DNA of 64,000 nucleotides from Gambelia wislizenii (Eukaryota; Chordata; Lepidosauria; Squamata; Crotaphytidae): positions 9,317,501 to 9,381,500 of the forward strand of contig JAUMIR010000015.1 in NCBI GenBank assembly GCA_030847615.1, given 5' to 3'. The position numbers and the translations under genes are program-made. The notes below the pieces were generated by a model. It searched no databases and was not told where the DNA came from. It saw nothing but the letters and a program-made list of their open reading frames with translations. The stretch's first letter is position 1. Every line of letters begins with the position of its first letter. Below are positions 22,216-32,552 of the stretch, piece by piece.

Positions 22216-23110
22216 AAGATATTTTGAGGGAAAACACACAGGATAAGAAGATATCAAAGGAAATAAAAATTCTACAAAATCAATTAAATCTGGAAACTAT
22301 ATCTGAAGTAAAGCAAAAATTGACTAGGAATCACCAGACATATTGTGAGCATGCGAACAAGGCAGGTAAATGGTTGGCCTTAAGAATGAAAAAGAAAAGG
22401 AGAAGAAGTTGATCTCTGAAATAAGACAAAAAGGAAAAATATACATAACACAACAAAAGATACAAAAAGAATTCTTAAATTTCTGTAAAGAGTTATATGA
22501 AGAGAAAAGCACATACAAAAACAAACAAGGCAAGGTGGAAGAATATTTGGAAAATTAAATAATACCGCAATTAAAAGAAGAACATCGGACTAAACTAAAC
22601 ACACAATTTACAATTGCAGAGATTTCCACAGCAATCAGCAAACTAAAAAGAGGGAAGACCCCGGGATCAGATGGACTTTCGGCAATCTATTATAAATATA
22701 TGGAAGAAGTAATCATTCTACCTTTTCAAAAGATGCTTAATGAAATCCACAGCCATGGAAAACCAGATTCTTGGAACAGTGCAAATATAGTCCTAATTCC
22801 AAAAGAAGAAAAAGACCCGACGGATATAAAAAATTACAGACACATCTCACTGTTAAATTTAGATTATAAGATTTTCACTTCAGTAATTGCAGATAGACTA
22901 AAAGGAATCTTGAATGAAATGATACATACAGACCAAAATGGCTTTCTTTCAGGAAGATACATCAGAAAGTATAAAAGGACAGTAATCAACATCATTGAAT
23001 ATTTTGAAAAACACAATGAGAAAAAGTTAGTGATGCTATTTGTGGATGCGGAGAAAGCTTTTGATAATGTGAATTGGTCTTTTCTAATCAAGGTACTCTT
23101 AAGGTAGAGT
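22216..23110 (+). mobile_element. L1 LINE ORF2 fragment
   Basis: The reverse transcriptase part reads KTPGSDGLSAIYYKY, NSANIVLIPKEEKDPTDIKN, YRHISLLNLDYKIFTSVIAD, RLKGILNEMIHTDQNGFLSG and FVDAEKAFDNVNWSFL (motif A). The 5' part (22224-22560) is broken into two frames. The copy stops at 23106 before the catalytic YADD block, so it is truncated at both ends. It lies in the intron of the EDC-type gene. Confidence 0.92.
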
Positions 23111-23731
23111 GGTATGCACTTGCATGGGTTTTCAGTAAGACTACAAAGTCTTACTGAATGAATAGAGACCAGTTAGAAATCAGTAACTGTAGCTTAAAAA
23201 TCTGTACCTGCAATACTGGATGCCAGCCAAAATAAATAAAAAGTGATGCTGCATTCCTTCACCCCCTCTCCTGCTTTTCCATTTGGTATTAAATAAACTT
23301 TAAAAATATGTTAATCTGACAAGTTACAAGAAAGCATTTTTAAAACCAGATAAATTAGTTTAAGACAATTTTACTCACATGGATTTGGATTAAATAAACT
23401 GGCCCCAAAGCCACTTTCCCCTTAGCATATAACAGCACATTCCCCTTAGAGATGAGCCAAGTTGGAAGCTCTTGAATAACATTGTTGGCTTGAATTTACA
23501 GGTTGGAGTGATGTGGGGTTGGGGACACAAGATTTCTACTATGATTATCCCTCACTCACTTTTTTGGCTGTTGTCATGATCTGTGCATGATAGGATGACA
23601 GCAGTGAATACTGTTCATACTACTGATGGGTGTAATTTTTGTTCTACCCCACTACCCATTTCATGAGAGATGGAAGTATTGTTTTCTTTTTAACCCTCAT
23701 TCTAATGATGGTAGTTCAAAGCCAATTCTCA
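23111..23731. other. Intronic, nothing recognised
   Basis: No coding frame or recognised repeat is visible. Confidence 0.35.
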
Positions 23732-24353
23732 GGGTTTGTCTAAATGGCAAAAATACTCCTCATACAATGCGAGAAGAAGAGGACATGTCCTGATGGTGAT
23801 CTGTGTTGTTTCACCATATTGTGAAGAAGGCAAGGGGTGGGAGGCAAAAATGGCAACAAACTCTACAGGAAAAGCTTTTGTGACTTTTCCAGGAGTTTTT
23901 AAAAAACAGCAAGGGGAATGCACATTCCCACTCTTTGGGACAAGTGATTCAATATGAATTGCTTTCCCATATGAGAGGAAGTGCAAACCTGATTGGCCGG
24001 ATGAGTGTAGGGGCAGGGTTTGCTAACAGAGCAAACGTTCACTGCTGCCATGTTGGATTTTTGCTTTAGAAATGGATCGCTAAGGCGATAAAATGGAGTT
24101 TTGTTTTATCTCTCTTTTCTCTTTTTTTGTAAAGGTGAAATATTGTTATGCACATCCTGGAAATAGTTTGTTTTTTAAAAAGTTAAGCATTAGCAGTTTA
24201 AAAAATGCAAATAATTCACTTGCAGTCGCAGTCTTGATTAGAGGGCATGCAAAATTTATGGGCGCTTTAAAACCATTAAGACAAGTAGCAGCTGTTGCAA
24301 ATTGCTATTTCTGCAGAGCAATCCATTTCTTTTGGCCTCCTATAGACAAACCC
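23732..24353. mobile_element. TIR-bounded MITE, 622 bp
   Basis: The left end GGGTTTGTCTAAATGG and reversed right end GGGTTTGTCTATAGG form the TIR. The internal frame at 24093-24437 crosses the right end and is not credible as a gene. The ends resemble those of 35049-35566 (GGGCTTGTCTAAATGG). Confidence 0.6.
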
Positions 24354-25323
24354 AGAGTGATAGCACAAACAAAGAACAAAGGTTCCCAACCTTATTTAGG
24401 TTCCCTATGGATAAGAACAGAAAGGGCTTTGCAATGAAAGAGAGTTAAATGCTGCTGGCAATATGTGGAGCTTACATTTTCCTTCTCTTTACATTCCATT
24501 CAGACTCAGAAATATCTAGTCCCCAAACAGCACAAGGTAGAAAATAGGGAGGATGAAACATAATCACCTGGACCCTAGTAGTTAGTCCCAAGCAAAGTAG
24601 AAACCTTTAATTAACTGTTTAATAATGAGTCAACATGCAGTTATCCCATCAATTCAATGGGTCTACTCTAGTTGAGATTTACAGTTGGACTTCTTCTGAA
24701 GAACATTATGCATTGCTTGGAAGTTTGCTACCATTTTAAAACATGATGCTAACTGAGAATTGTGCTCATCTACAACAATGCAGAGTAGGGTAGGAAAAAA
24801 TATATTATGTACTTTTTATTTCCCAATTTAAAAAATAGGTTTCCTGGCAGGTAGGAAAACCCTATTGGGAAGAATAATAGAGCAGTGAGATTTTTCATGC
24901 ACTTTTCTCCCAGTATTTGAATGTCTTAGAGCATTCTGGAGGATTTTTCCTGTGCTGAAAGACTTTTTTTTTGGGGGGGGGATTTGCAAAACCCACATTT
25001 TCTGCACAGAAGACAACAATTTTGCACAACCCCCCACCATCACTTATTCTTCAGTGCAGACTTCGGAACAATTCAGGACACTAAAATATGGGGAGAGCTA
25101 ATGCACATAAAAACATTTCTTTCTACTCACAGTGGTCAGAAAACAACAATAAATTATTTGTCCTTGCATGTTGTATATCCTAAGCCACCTTGAGACCCAT
25201 TTTGAGAGAAAAGTGGGATATAAATTAAACAAGCAAATGTGAGGGTGAAAAAGTCAAAGATTTACCCCCTCATGTAGACTAGACTAACTACAAAATGCCC
25301 AGCCCTCTCTCTATTGCTTTCAG
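24354..25323. other. Intronic, possible degenerate repeat R
   Basis: 24900-25060 has family-R-like words (TTTTCTGCACAGAAGACAAC) in uncertain orientation. 25170-25235 has a repeat-tail-like CCTAAGCCACCTTGAGACCC..GTGGGATATAAATTAAA. Confidence 0.35.
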
Positions 25324-25345
25324 TTTTTATCTTCTCTCCACAAAG

Positions 25346-25456
25346 ATGACCTGTGGTTGTTGTGGTGGCTCTTCATCTTCAGGAACGTCTCTTATTTGTG
25401 TCCCCTATGGGGGCAGTTCATGCTGCTCCCCTTGCTGCCAGCCTTCCTGCTGCTGA
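25346..25456 (+). CDS. EDC-type Cys-rich mini-protein, frame interrupted by TGA
   Basis: The 36-residue product (MTCGCCGGSSSSGTSL..VPYGGSSCCSPCCQPSCC) has 10 Cys, arranged mostly as CC pairs, with Gly/Ser spacers, as in small EDC proteins that form disulfide-linked corneous material. The ATG lies 22 nt after the acceptor TTGCTTTCAG (25323), in the context CACAAAGATGA. A TATA-like box and non-coding exon 1 lie 4.1 kb upstream and an AATAAA at 25975. Downstream of the first TGA the same frame stays Cys-rich through two more TGAs (see next entry), so this is either a recently truncated gene, a pseudogene, or less likely a gene using stop-codon recoding. Cell location is inferred from the family. 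Confidence 0.55.
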   Translation: MTCGCCGGSSSSGTSLICVPYGGSSCCSPCCQPSCC

Positions 25457-25633
25457 ACCCCATGTTGAGTCCCTTCTTGTGGTCAGTCCAGATGCTGAGG
25501 CCAATCCAGATGTTGTGGTCAGTCTAGATGCTGCACCACATCCTGCTGCTCCCCAGCTGCATACAGTCCAAATGTTGTACTTAATAGTGTGGTCAGAAGA
25601 AATGTCATTAATGAAAACTCAGAAGTGCCTTGA
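25457..25633 (+). pseudogene. In-frame Cys-rich continuation of the 36-codon gene with two more TGAs
   Basis: In the frame of the upstream CDS, TGA occurs at 25454, 25466 and 25496. The sequence between and after encodes TPC, VPSCGQSRC, GQSRCCGQSRCCTTSCC and then a non-Cys tail (SPAAYSPNVV) to a TGA at 25631. By alignment of the GQSRCC repeats the TGA at 25496 occupies a Cys position; the others follow Cys codons in CC-like contexts. There is no frameshift. The simplest reading is TGC/TGT to TGA mutation in a formerly longer Cys-rich gene. Confidence 0.55.
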
Positions 25634-25974
25634 AACTCTGGAAGTTGGGAGATCATCTAAAGCCAAACATGTTTCTTGACCACCATTACCAATCTGAAGC
25701 CCATGAGTTATCTGTGTTCAATCTCACAACTATGAGTTACCAACATGACACTGAAGTCCTATATTTTCTAATTGCAAGTTCCATTGAACTCAATAAGACT
25801 TGCTTCTGTGTTGGCACATCTAGCATTTCACTGTACAGAATTTAACTACTGTCACTCAATTAATAGGTTTGTCTCTTCTTTCTTTTCACCTTCGAAAAAG
25901 TCATTTCACCCATGGAGGACAGGCAGGTGTTCCTTCCAGGTAGGTTTTGCTTTCTCGTGTTCTAATTGTTTCCC

Positions 25975-25980
25975 AATAAA
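25975..25980 (+). terminator. Polyadenylation signal of plus-strand EDC-type gene
   Basis: AATAAA in CCCAATAAAGCTC, 519 nt after the first stop codon. It is the first canonical signal downstream. Confidence 0.5.
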
Positions 25981-26502
25981 GCTCTTAAGGCATAAAATGT
26001 GGTATTCTAGTGGGAATATTTTCTATTCCATTTTCTTCTTTTTGGTGATATCAAATTACTTCAGAGAAACATATTTTCATAGAATGTTGGCGTTGTCTTG
26101 TTAACCTGTCTTGTTCATTAGTGTTTTGATATAGAAGATACTGGCATCTCTATGTTCCTCTACAGAAGCTCCAGGAGCTTTTGGTAGTATTTTTGAACCC
26201 TCTCTTTTGTTGCATCCTGCTCCATCACTTCAGTTTTGCTGAATAACCCATGAAATAATGAGATGACACAGAAGAAGGTGGATTGAAATATGGGCCATTT
26301 TATTTAACTATCACCTACTTAAGTTTATCCTCTGAAATATGCAAAACAAGGAAGGAAGAAGCTTAGTCTCTCTCAGACCTCCTCCCAGCTTTCCCTGGGT
26401 GAAACACCTGAACCCCTAGTAGAACCCAAAATCTGGGTTACTCCCCAACTAGCCAGCCAAACCAAAGGTAAAACCCTCATATCACATGACCTCTAGTTTC
26501 AA
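25981..26502. other. Intergenic, nothing recognised
   Basis: No coding frame, promoter arrangement or named repeat is visible. Confidence 0.35.
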
Positions 26503-26741
26503 ATGAAACCAGAACAATATCTATTACATATACTAGGTGAAAGTATAAAAAAGGAACATGGGAAAATAGTACTGTATATGATAACTGCAGCAAGAATAAT
26601 GTATGCTTACTATAGGAAAGAAGAGAAGAGACTGAGACAAGAAGAATGGATGCTGAAACTATGGAACTTAGCTAAGATGGATAAATAAACAAGACTGTTA
26701 AAGGAAAAGACCTGGACGAATATTGAAAATGATTGGAAGAT

Positions 26742-26775
<34 letters not shown>
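26503..26775 (+). mobile_element. L1 ORF2 C-terminal fragment, 5' of a split copy
   Basis: The frame reads GKIVLYMITAARIMYAYYRK, then EEWMLKLWNLAKMDK, the conserved C-terminal region of L1 ORF2. A stop follows and then the (GT)n run into which a TIR element is inserted. Confidence 0.8.
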
Positions 26776-26776
<1 letters not shown>

Positions 26777-27399
26777 CGTATATTCCGGCGTATAAGATGA
26801 CTGGGCGTATAAGACCCCCCCCCAATTTCCAGCCAAAAAACTAGGCCTAGGCATATATTCGCCAGATAAGACCACCCCCCCCCCAATTTGGCTGGTTGGG
26901 GGAGCCTTGCCAGCTGATCCTCTTTGTTTCCCAACTCATGAGGATCTCCTCGTGAGTTGGGAAAGCGAACAGGATCAGCTGACAGGGCAACATTCACCCC
27001 TCTCTTCAACCTTCCAGTCAAACTGGACTCAAAGGTGGAGGAAAGGGGCGAAAATGCCCAGTTTGCCTCAGCAGCCCCCTTCCCTCCATCTTGGCTCTTC
27101 TGAAGGGGACCAAGGCGGGGGAAGCGGGGGCGGCCACAGCAAACCCCTAGATTCGCCCCCTCTCAAGGGCTCCATAGGGAGGATGCGGGGCTGTGGAGCC
27201 AAACCCCGGGATTCGCCCCCTCTCCCCACCGTCAAGGGAGAGGGAGCGAATCTAGGGATTTACTCCACAGCCCCAATCCCTCCTTCTGGGCTCCCAACTC
27301 CCGTGATTCCCCAACCCACAGGAGGCTGCCCAGTCTCCTGGTGGGTTGGAGAATGCGGGATGGCCAGCTGGCTGGGGGGTGGAGGGAGGGGGCTTCACA

Positions 27400-27720
27400 G
27401 CCACCCCCCTCTGCAAAGCGCAGCTTTGGGGAAGGGGGGTGGGTAGGCGGAGGGTGAATGGGTGGCTGGGGGGAGGGGGCTTTGCAGCCACCCCCCTCTC
27501 CAAAGCATGGCTTTGGGGAAGGGGGTGGCTGGGCGGAGTGTGGCTGGGTGGCTGGGGGGAGGGGGCTTCGCAGCCACCCCCCTCTCCAAAGCACGGCTTT
27601 GGGGAAGGGGGTGGCTGGGCGGACGGTGAATGGGTGGATGGGCGAGGGGGCTTCGCAGCCACTCCCTCTCCAAAGCGCGGCTTTGGGGAAGGGGGTGGCT
27701 GAGTGGAGGGTGGGCGGGGG
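27400..27720. repeat. Minisatellite A, 87-bp unit, four copies
   Basis: The unit anchor CCAAAGC(G/A)(C/T)GGCTTTGGGGAA recurs at about 27412, 27499, 27586 and 27672, each a small palindrome (CCAAAGC / GCTTTGG), with G-rich spacers. Stop-poor frames on both strands are artefacts. Confidence 0.88.
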
Positions 27721-27779
27721 TCAGGTAGGAGAGGGCTTCCCAGCCACCCACCCTCATCCCTGCCCCCCGCCCACCTCCC

Positions 27780-28775
27780 GCACATCTACCCCCCCTGCCG
27801 AAAGCCACGGAATCGCGGCTTTCGGAAGGGGGGGTGGCTAGGAAGCGCCCTCGTCCCTGCCCCCCCGCCGCCCCCCGCACATCGCTTTCGGCAGGGGGGG
27901 TGGATGTATGGGGGGTGGGTGGGGGGCAGGGACAAGGGCGCTTCCTAGCCATCCCCCTCCGAAAGCCGTGATTCTGCGGCTTTCGGCAGGGGGGTGGATA
28001 TGCGGGGGGTGGGTGGGGGGGAGGGACAAGGGGGCTTCCTAGCCACCCCCCTTCTGAAAGCCGCGATTCCGCGGCTTTCGGCAGGGGGGTGGATGTGCAG
28101 GGGTGGGCAGGGGGCATGGAGGAGGGGGCGTCCTAGCCACCCCCTTCCAAAAGTCATGATTCTGTGGCTTTTGGCAGGGGGGGTGGATGTGCGGGGGGTG
28201 GGCGGGGGGCAGGGATGAGGGGGCTTCCTAGCCCCCCCACTTCCGAAAGCCGCAATTCCGCGGCTTTCAGCAGGGGGGTGGATGTGCGGGGGGTGGGTGG
28301 GGGGCAGGGAGAAGGGCGCTTCCTAGCCACCCCCCTTCCGAAAGCCGCGATTCCGTGGCTTTTGGCAGGGGGGTGGATGTACGGGGGTGGGCGGGGGGCA
28401 GGGACGAGGGGGCTTCCTACCCCCCCTTCCGAAAGCCGCGATTCTGTGGCTTTCGGCAGGGGGGGTGGGTGTGCGGGGGCTGGGCGGGGGGCAGGGACGA
28501 GGGGGCTTCCTACCCCCCCTTCCGAAAGCCGCGATTCCGTGGCTTTTGGCAGGGGTGTGTGTGCGGGGGGTGGTTGGTGGGCAGGGACGAGGGGCTTCCT
28601 AGCCATCGCCCCTTCCGAAAGCCATGATTCTGCGGCTTTCGGCAGGGGGGTGGATGTGCAGGGGTGGGCAGGAGGCAGGGAGGAGGGGGCTTCCTAGCCA
28701 CCCCCCTCCTGAAAGCCGCGATTCCGCGGCTTTCAGGATGGGGGGTGGATGCGCGGAGGGTGGACCGGGGGCAGG
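27780..28775. repeat. Minisatellite B, 92-96-bp unit with perfect hairpin, about 11 copies
   Basis: Each unit contains CCGAAAGCCGCG, a short centre, and CGCGGCTTTCGG: a 12-bp stem hairpin. Anchors lie at about 27797, 27880 (half), 27958, 28054, 28148, 28243, 28338, 28430, 28522, 28614 and 28709. Spacers are runs such as GGGGGGTGGATGTGCGGGGG and CAGGGACGAGGGGGCTTCC. Frames of up to 240 codons on both strands come from the lack of stops, not from genes. Confidence 0.92.
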
Positions 28776-28950
28776 GAGGAGCACTTTGCTTCACCCTCCG
28801 CCCTATCTGCTGCCTCTTCGCTCCATTTGCAAAGCGGTAGGAGATAGGCAGGCAGGTGTAGCAAAGTATATCCGGCGTATAAGATGACTGTTGATTTTGG
28901 AGGGCACTTTTGAGTGCTCAAAAGTCGTCTTATACGCCGGAATATACGGT

Positions 28951-29225
28951 ATGTATAGAGAGAAAGAGAGAGAGAGAATGGGGATGACATAGAACTATAG
29001 GAGATTGATGTCTAGTAATGAAAAGATAATTTGCCTAACAGTAGAAATTCATGTAATGTACAGAAAGATAAGAATTGTATGTTTTACCAAACAAATACAG
29101 TCAATATATGAATGGTAGGAAGTCAATGTTGATTTTTTATGTAGGTTTGCTTTATGTTATATATAACATGTGTAATGTAATGTGATTTTAATATTGAAAA
29201 AATTAAAAATAAAGTTTTTTAAAAA
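28951..29225 (+). mobile_element. L1 3' end, continuation of the split copy
   Basis: Follows the TIR element and ends in an A-rich tail with AATAAAG near 29207-29213. It is consistent with the 3' UTR of the L1 whose ORF2 end lies at 26503. Confidence 0.55.
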
Positions 29226-30060
29226 GCCCACTGGTTGGACATATTCATGAAGAGCTGATGACCTCCAGTGTCCAATTTGTTGGATATGCTGGGAACTCAT
29301 AGCCATGGCACATTCAGTCAAAGCTGCCCCAATTTGGAATGAATGTGTATGAAATTTAACCCCCCTTAAACCCAAGTGGCCAAGAGCCCTAGAGGTGACT
29401 GACCAGAACTTGTACTTAGTCAGGGGTGACAAGTTTATATGGCAAAATAAGGGGCCTGGATGCACCCCTCCCTTAGCTGGACAAAATCCCTCAGAACCCT
29501 AATTGGGCACAGTGTGACATCACTGCAGTTTTGCATTGCACAACTGATCTTCTTCATTTTGGGTCAGTCTTTGATCCACATATTTTCAGCAGCATGTACT
29601 GTAATGTGTAAAATCCTGAAGAAAGCTGTAAGAGAACCAGAGTGAAAAAGAAATATTAGGAAACACAAATATCATCCCAGGCCCTACTTAACCCTTTAAA
29701 GATAACTGGGAATAAGGACTGCCTATCATTCATGGCCCTGCCTGTTTCCCTACTCCAATGTTCCAGTACCTTCCTCACACAAAAATCCCCCACAGTGCCC
29801 ATAAAGCTCTGTTCCTTAAGACAAAAGGCTAGAGCTAACAACTAGGCCCTGGTCAACTGTGGAGAGAGGCCATGGTTGCTGAGGGAAAAACAAAACTGAA
29901 GGAGATGAAATACAGGGGCTGGCCAAACTTCACCTAGCTGATCCTGCCTTTTGAAGCTTCTGAATTCTTGCACTACCCAAATGTAGCTGTACACAGTGGT
30001 AGGTGCCAGGGACAAACTTACAGCCCTAACTATCTCACATGTCCATGCATCCATAATTTG
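29226..30060 (-). pseudogene. DIRS-type tyrosine recombinase remnant
   Basis: On the minus strand 30054-29157 encodes, with frame breaks, an N-terminal helical part (SLAPTTVYSYIWVVQEF), a middle (DFCVRKVLEHWSRETGR) and a C-terminal catalytic region: GLRGVKFHTHSFQIGAALTE, then IQQIGHWRSSALHEYVQP. The HSF-(R/Q)IGA, GHWRS and final Tyr correspond to the His, Arg/His and Tyr blocks of tyrosine recombinases carried by DIRS/Ngaro elements. The conserved catalytic Arg of HSFRIGA reads Gln here, so it is dead even apart from the frameshifts. Confidence 0.8.
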
Positions 30061-30129
30061 GCTGGCATCAAGTCCAACGTGGCTGCTTCCTCTAGTTCCA
30101 GCTGTCTAAAGCACTCCATCTGCATGTAG

Positions 30130-30347
30130 GAAAGAGAATCATAGAATCAAAGAATTATAGAGTTGGAAGAGACCACGAGGGCCATCCAGTCCAACCCCCT
30201 GCCATGCAGGAATACGCAATGAAAGCATCCCTGACAGATGACCATCCAGACTCCATTTAAAGACCTCCAAGGAAGGAGACCCCACCACACTCCGAGGGAG
30301 TGTGTTCCACTGTCAAACAGCTCTTACTGTCAAAAAGTTCTACCCCA
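30130..30347 (-). mobile_element. CR1 3' end inserted in the DIRS-like copy
   Basis: Reversed terminal octamers, GAGTTGGAAGAGACCACGAG, then the 3' UTR up to TCTTACTGTCAAAAAGTTCT. It separates the recombinase and RNase H parts of the DIRS-like element. Confidence 0.9.
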
Positions 30348-30730
30348 GCCAAATAGACCCCCATGAAGAACATCATATTATGGGGTAGGCACTGGAACGT
30401 AAACTCCCTAACCTCATAACTCTGTCTGTTCTGGAAAATAATGAATTAATTACCTGCACAGTAGCCATGTTGTCACACCAGAAATGAACTGCAGAGTTGG
30501 GTAGCTCTGCAGCCCATATCGTAATTGCAACCAAAATAGGAAAAGAAATTTAAAAAAAAGTTGTATAGGCAATCTGCACAGCTGGTGGACTATGTCAATT
30601 TCAATACCGAGAAAGACCAATTAATGGGAAGGACCTTGTGACTTTTACTTAAAGGAAATCCTAATTCATTCATCAACTGGCTGAACTCACCCAGCAAAAA
30701 GACACATTGACCTGACCTGGGAGATTATCA
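30348..30730 (-). pseudogene. DIRS-type RNase H domain remnant
   Basis: Minus-strand 30545-30395 reads FPILVAITIWAAELPNSAVH, then FWCDNMATVQVINSLFSRTD and RVMRLGSLRSSAY. The FWCDN-(M)-A-V-x-x-IN block is the catalytic Asp region of the RNase H-like domain of DIRS elements. With the tyrosine recombinase downstream on the same strand this gives the DIRS order RT/RH then YR. A stop follows and the RT part is not visible. Confidence 0.75.
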
Positions 30731-31221
30731 CACAGGAATAAAAAAAGTGTTCCTGTACCACAATATCTACTCCTGTCCCTGGCCTGCCATTATCATCCTC
30801 CCCACCGCACTTACCTCCTCTACCATAGTTCCAGAAGGTCCCTTCACTTCCTGGATTGAAATCCTGTGGATTCTCACAACAACAACAACAACAACAACAA
30901 TAATACTTAGTTATTTATTACCCGCCTCTCCCCTCAGGATTGGGGTGGGGTACTACATCACAATATACATTACAATATACAATATAGTACAACACAATTC
31001 AATTGAACACAGTTCAATACATAGAATTCAAAGCAAATTACAAACAAGACAGACAATTATAAAATGCAAGACAAACAATTATACAATTATACAACTGTTG
31101 GCATGTAACCATACTGCAGGAATGACACTGCAGAAAATGCATTCTACTAGTAACAATGGCTGCTTCTTTTTCTTTTTGAAATTGTGTTAACAGGGTTTTT
31201 TTTTCACAGCACATCACTCCA
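30731..31221. repeat. (CAA)n microsatellite and reversed repeat tail
   Basis: (CAA)8 at about 30879-30901 is followed by TTATTTATTACCCGCCTCTC, the reversed tail type seen also at 51283, 57520, 59663 and 63347. AATATACA-type iterations follow to about 31030. Confidence 0.6.
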
Positions 31222-31352
31222 GCTCTTTATTATGCTGGTCCTCATTTTACCGACCTACAGAAGGATGAGTCAACCTTGGAGCCCTCTTGGATTGAACTTA
31301 TAACCTTGTGGTTTGCAGTACTGGCATTTAACCACTGCGCCACCAGGGCAGA
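31222..31352 (-). mobile_element. Sauria-type SINE
   Basis: The minus strand reads CCCTGGTGGCGCAGTGGTTA, AATGCCAGTACTGCAAACC, a B-box-like GTTATAAGTTCAATCCAAG and GGTCGGTAAAATGAGGACC. This is the order of the Sauria SINE family of squamates. Confidence 0.75.
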
Positions 31353-31367
31353 AGAAGATGAAGAAGA

Positions 31368-31600
31368 GGTGAGCGTGAGAAATTCAAAAATAAAAATAAA
31401 AAGAACATGAAAAAAATGACAGCAAGCACAATAACACACTTTAAAAGGTAGAAGTAACCCGGAGGATCATACAAATTGTGTCACTTACTTTGATGTCCCA
31501 ATCTCACCTGGAAGTGTTCTGGCAGAGACCTCCCATTGACGCTGGGATCTCGCTGGCATAATGGGGCAGTTTTCAATCACAGGAACATCCTGAAGGAAGG
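31368..31600 (-). mobile_element. MITE family M1, partial reversed copy
   Basis: The reversed sequence matches the 18780-19020 interior of the M1 copy: TGACACAATTTGTATG region, ACCTGGAAGTGTTCTGGC(A), then TAATGGGGCAGTT and CACAGGAACATCC. Terminal repeats are missing. Confidence 0.6.
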
Positions 31601-31664
31601 GAGTGGATTGATAGCTTGATAAGTCCCTTCCACTTCTTTGATTCATGCAACTCACATGGAATCA
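31601..31664. repeat. Direct repeat flanking a CR1 copy, left
   Basis: GGAGTGGATTGATAGCTTGA..TTGATTCATG is about 75-80 percent identical by eye to 32553-32618. Confidence 0.6.
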
Positions 31665-31667
31665 AAG

Positions 31668-32510
31668 AATCATAGAATCATAGCGTTGGAAGAGAACACA
31701 AGGGCCATCCAGTCCAACCTTCTGCCATGCAGGAATACACAAATCATTCCTGACAGATGGCCACCCAGAATTTGTTTAAAAACCTCCAAAGAAGGAGACT
31801 CCACCACACTATGAGGCACGGCATTCCACTGCCAAACAGCTCTTACTGTCAAGAAGATCTTCCTAATGTTTAGATGAAATCTCTTTTTCTGCAGTTTGAG
31901 TCCATTGCTCCATGTCCTAGACTCTGGAACAGCAGAAAACAAGCTTGTTCCATCCTCCGTATGACATCCCTTCAAATCTTTAAACATGGCTATCATGTCA
32001 CCTCTCAACCTTCTCTTCTCCAGACTAAACATACCCAGCTCCCTAAACCACTCCTCATAGTGCATGGCTTCCAGACCTCCCACCATCCTGGTTGCCCTCC
32101 TCAGGACATGTTCCAGTGTGTCCAAATCCTTCCTGCATTGTGGTGCCCAGAACTGGACACAGTATTCCATCTGAGGTCTGACCAAAGCAGAATAGAGTGG
32201 CACTATTATTTTCCTTGATCTAGACACTATACTCCTATTGATGCAGCCTAGAATCACATTGGCATTTTTAGCTGCTGCCTCACACTGCTGACTCATTTTC
32301 AGCTTATGGTCCACTAAGTCTCCTAGATCCCTTTTGCATGTAATGCCATCAAGCCAGGTGTCACCCATCCTATATCTGTGCATTTCATTTTTACTGCCCA
32401 AATGTAGTACCCTACATTTCTCCCTGTTGAAATTCATTTTGTTAGTTTTGGCCCAGCTTTCTAATCTGTTCAAGTTCTTTTGGATTCTGATCTGGATTGT
32501 GCCTCTTAAA
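31668..32510 (-). mobile_element. CR1 LINE 3' portion with long intact frame
   Basis: A 267-codon uninterrupted minus-strand frame covers the ORF2 C-terminus ([75 protein letters not shown]) into the 3' UTR. It begins past the FADD block, so it cannot encode an active transposition protein. It is one of the younger-looking copies. Confidence 0.93.
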
Positions 32511-32552
32511 GTCTAAGGTTTCTCTTTCTGTTTTTGTAGGCCTAGCCTGATG

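Larger units (their letters stand above)
21220..25323 (+). other. Intron 1 of plus-strand EDC-type gene
   Basis: This is a 4.1-kb intron ending CTCTCTCTATTGCTTTCAG. It is loaded with repeats: family R copies (21560-21790, 22038-22215), a dead L1 (22216-23110) and a 622-bp TIR element (23732-24353). Confidence 0.5.
26776..28950. mobile_element. TIR element (2.2 kb) with internal GC-rich minisatellites
   Basis: Left end CCGTATATTCCGGCGTATAA plus GATGAC; the reversed right end is the same 26 bases with one mismatch. TA flanks both sides (26774-26775 and 28951-28952), a mariner-like target. Extra copies of the GGCGTATAAGA motif lie at 26800-26815 and 28871-28887. There is no transposase; the interior is dominated by two tandem arrays. 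It interrupts L1 sequence. Confidence 0.75.

Noticed and set aside
24093..24437. 114-codon plus-strand frame
   Set aside because: It overlaps the right end of a TIR element and has no promoter or splice support inside the 21.1-26 kb gene's intron.
25353..25679. 108-codon frame overlapping the Cys-rich gene
   Set aside because: It is the shifted-frame shadow of the Cys-rich frame, whose ATG and codon pattern fit the splice site better.
27232..28697. Many long Gly/Pro-rich frames on both strands
   Set aside because: They coincide with tandem GC-rich minisatellite units lacking stops, and every strand gives similar frames.
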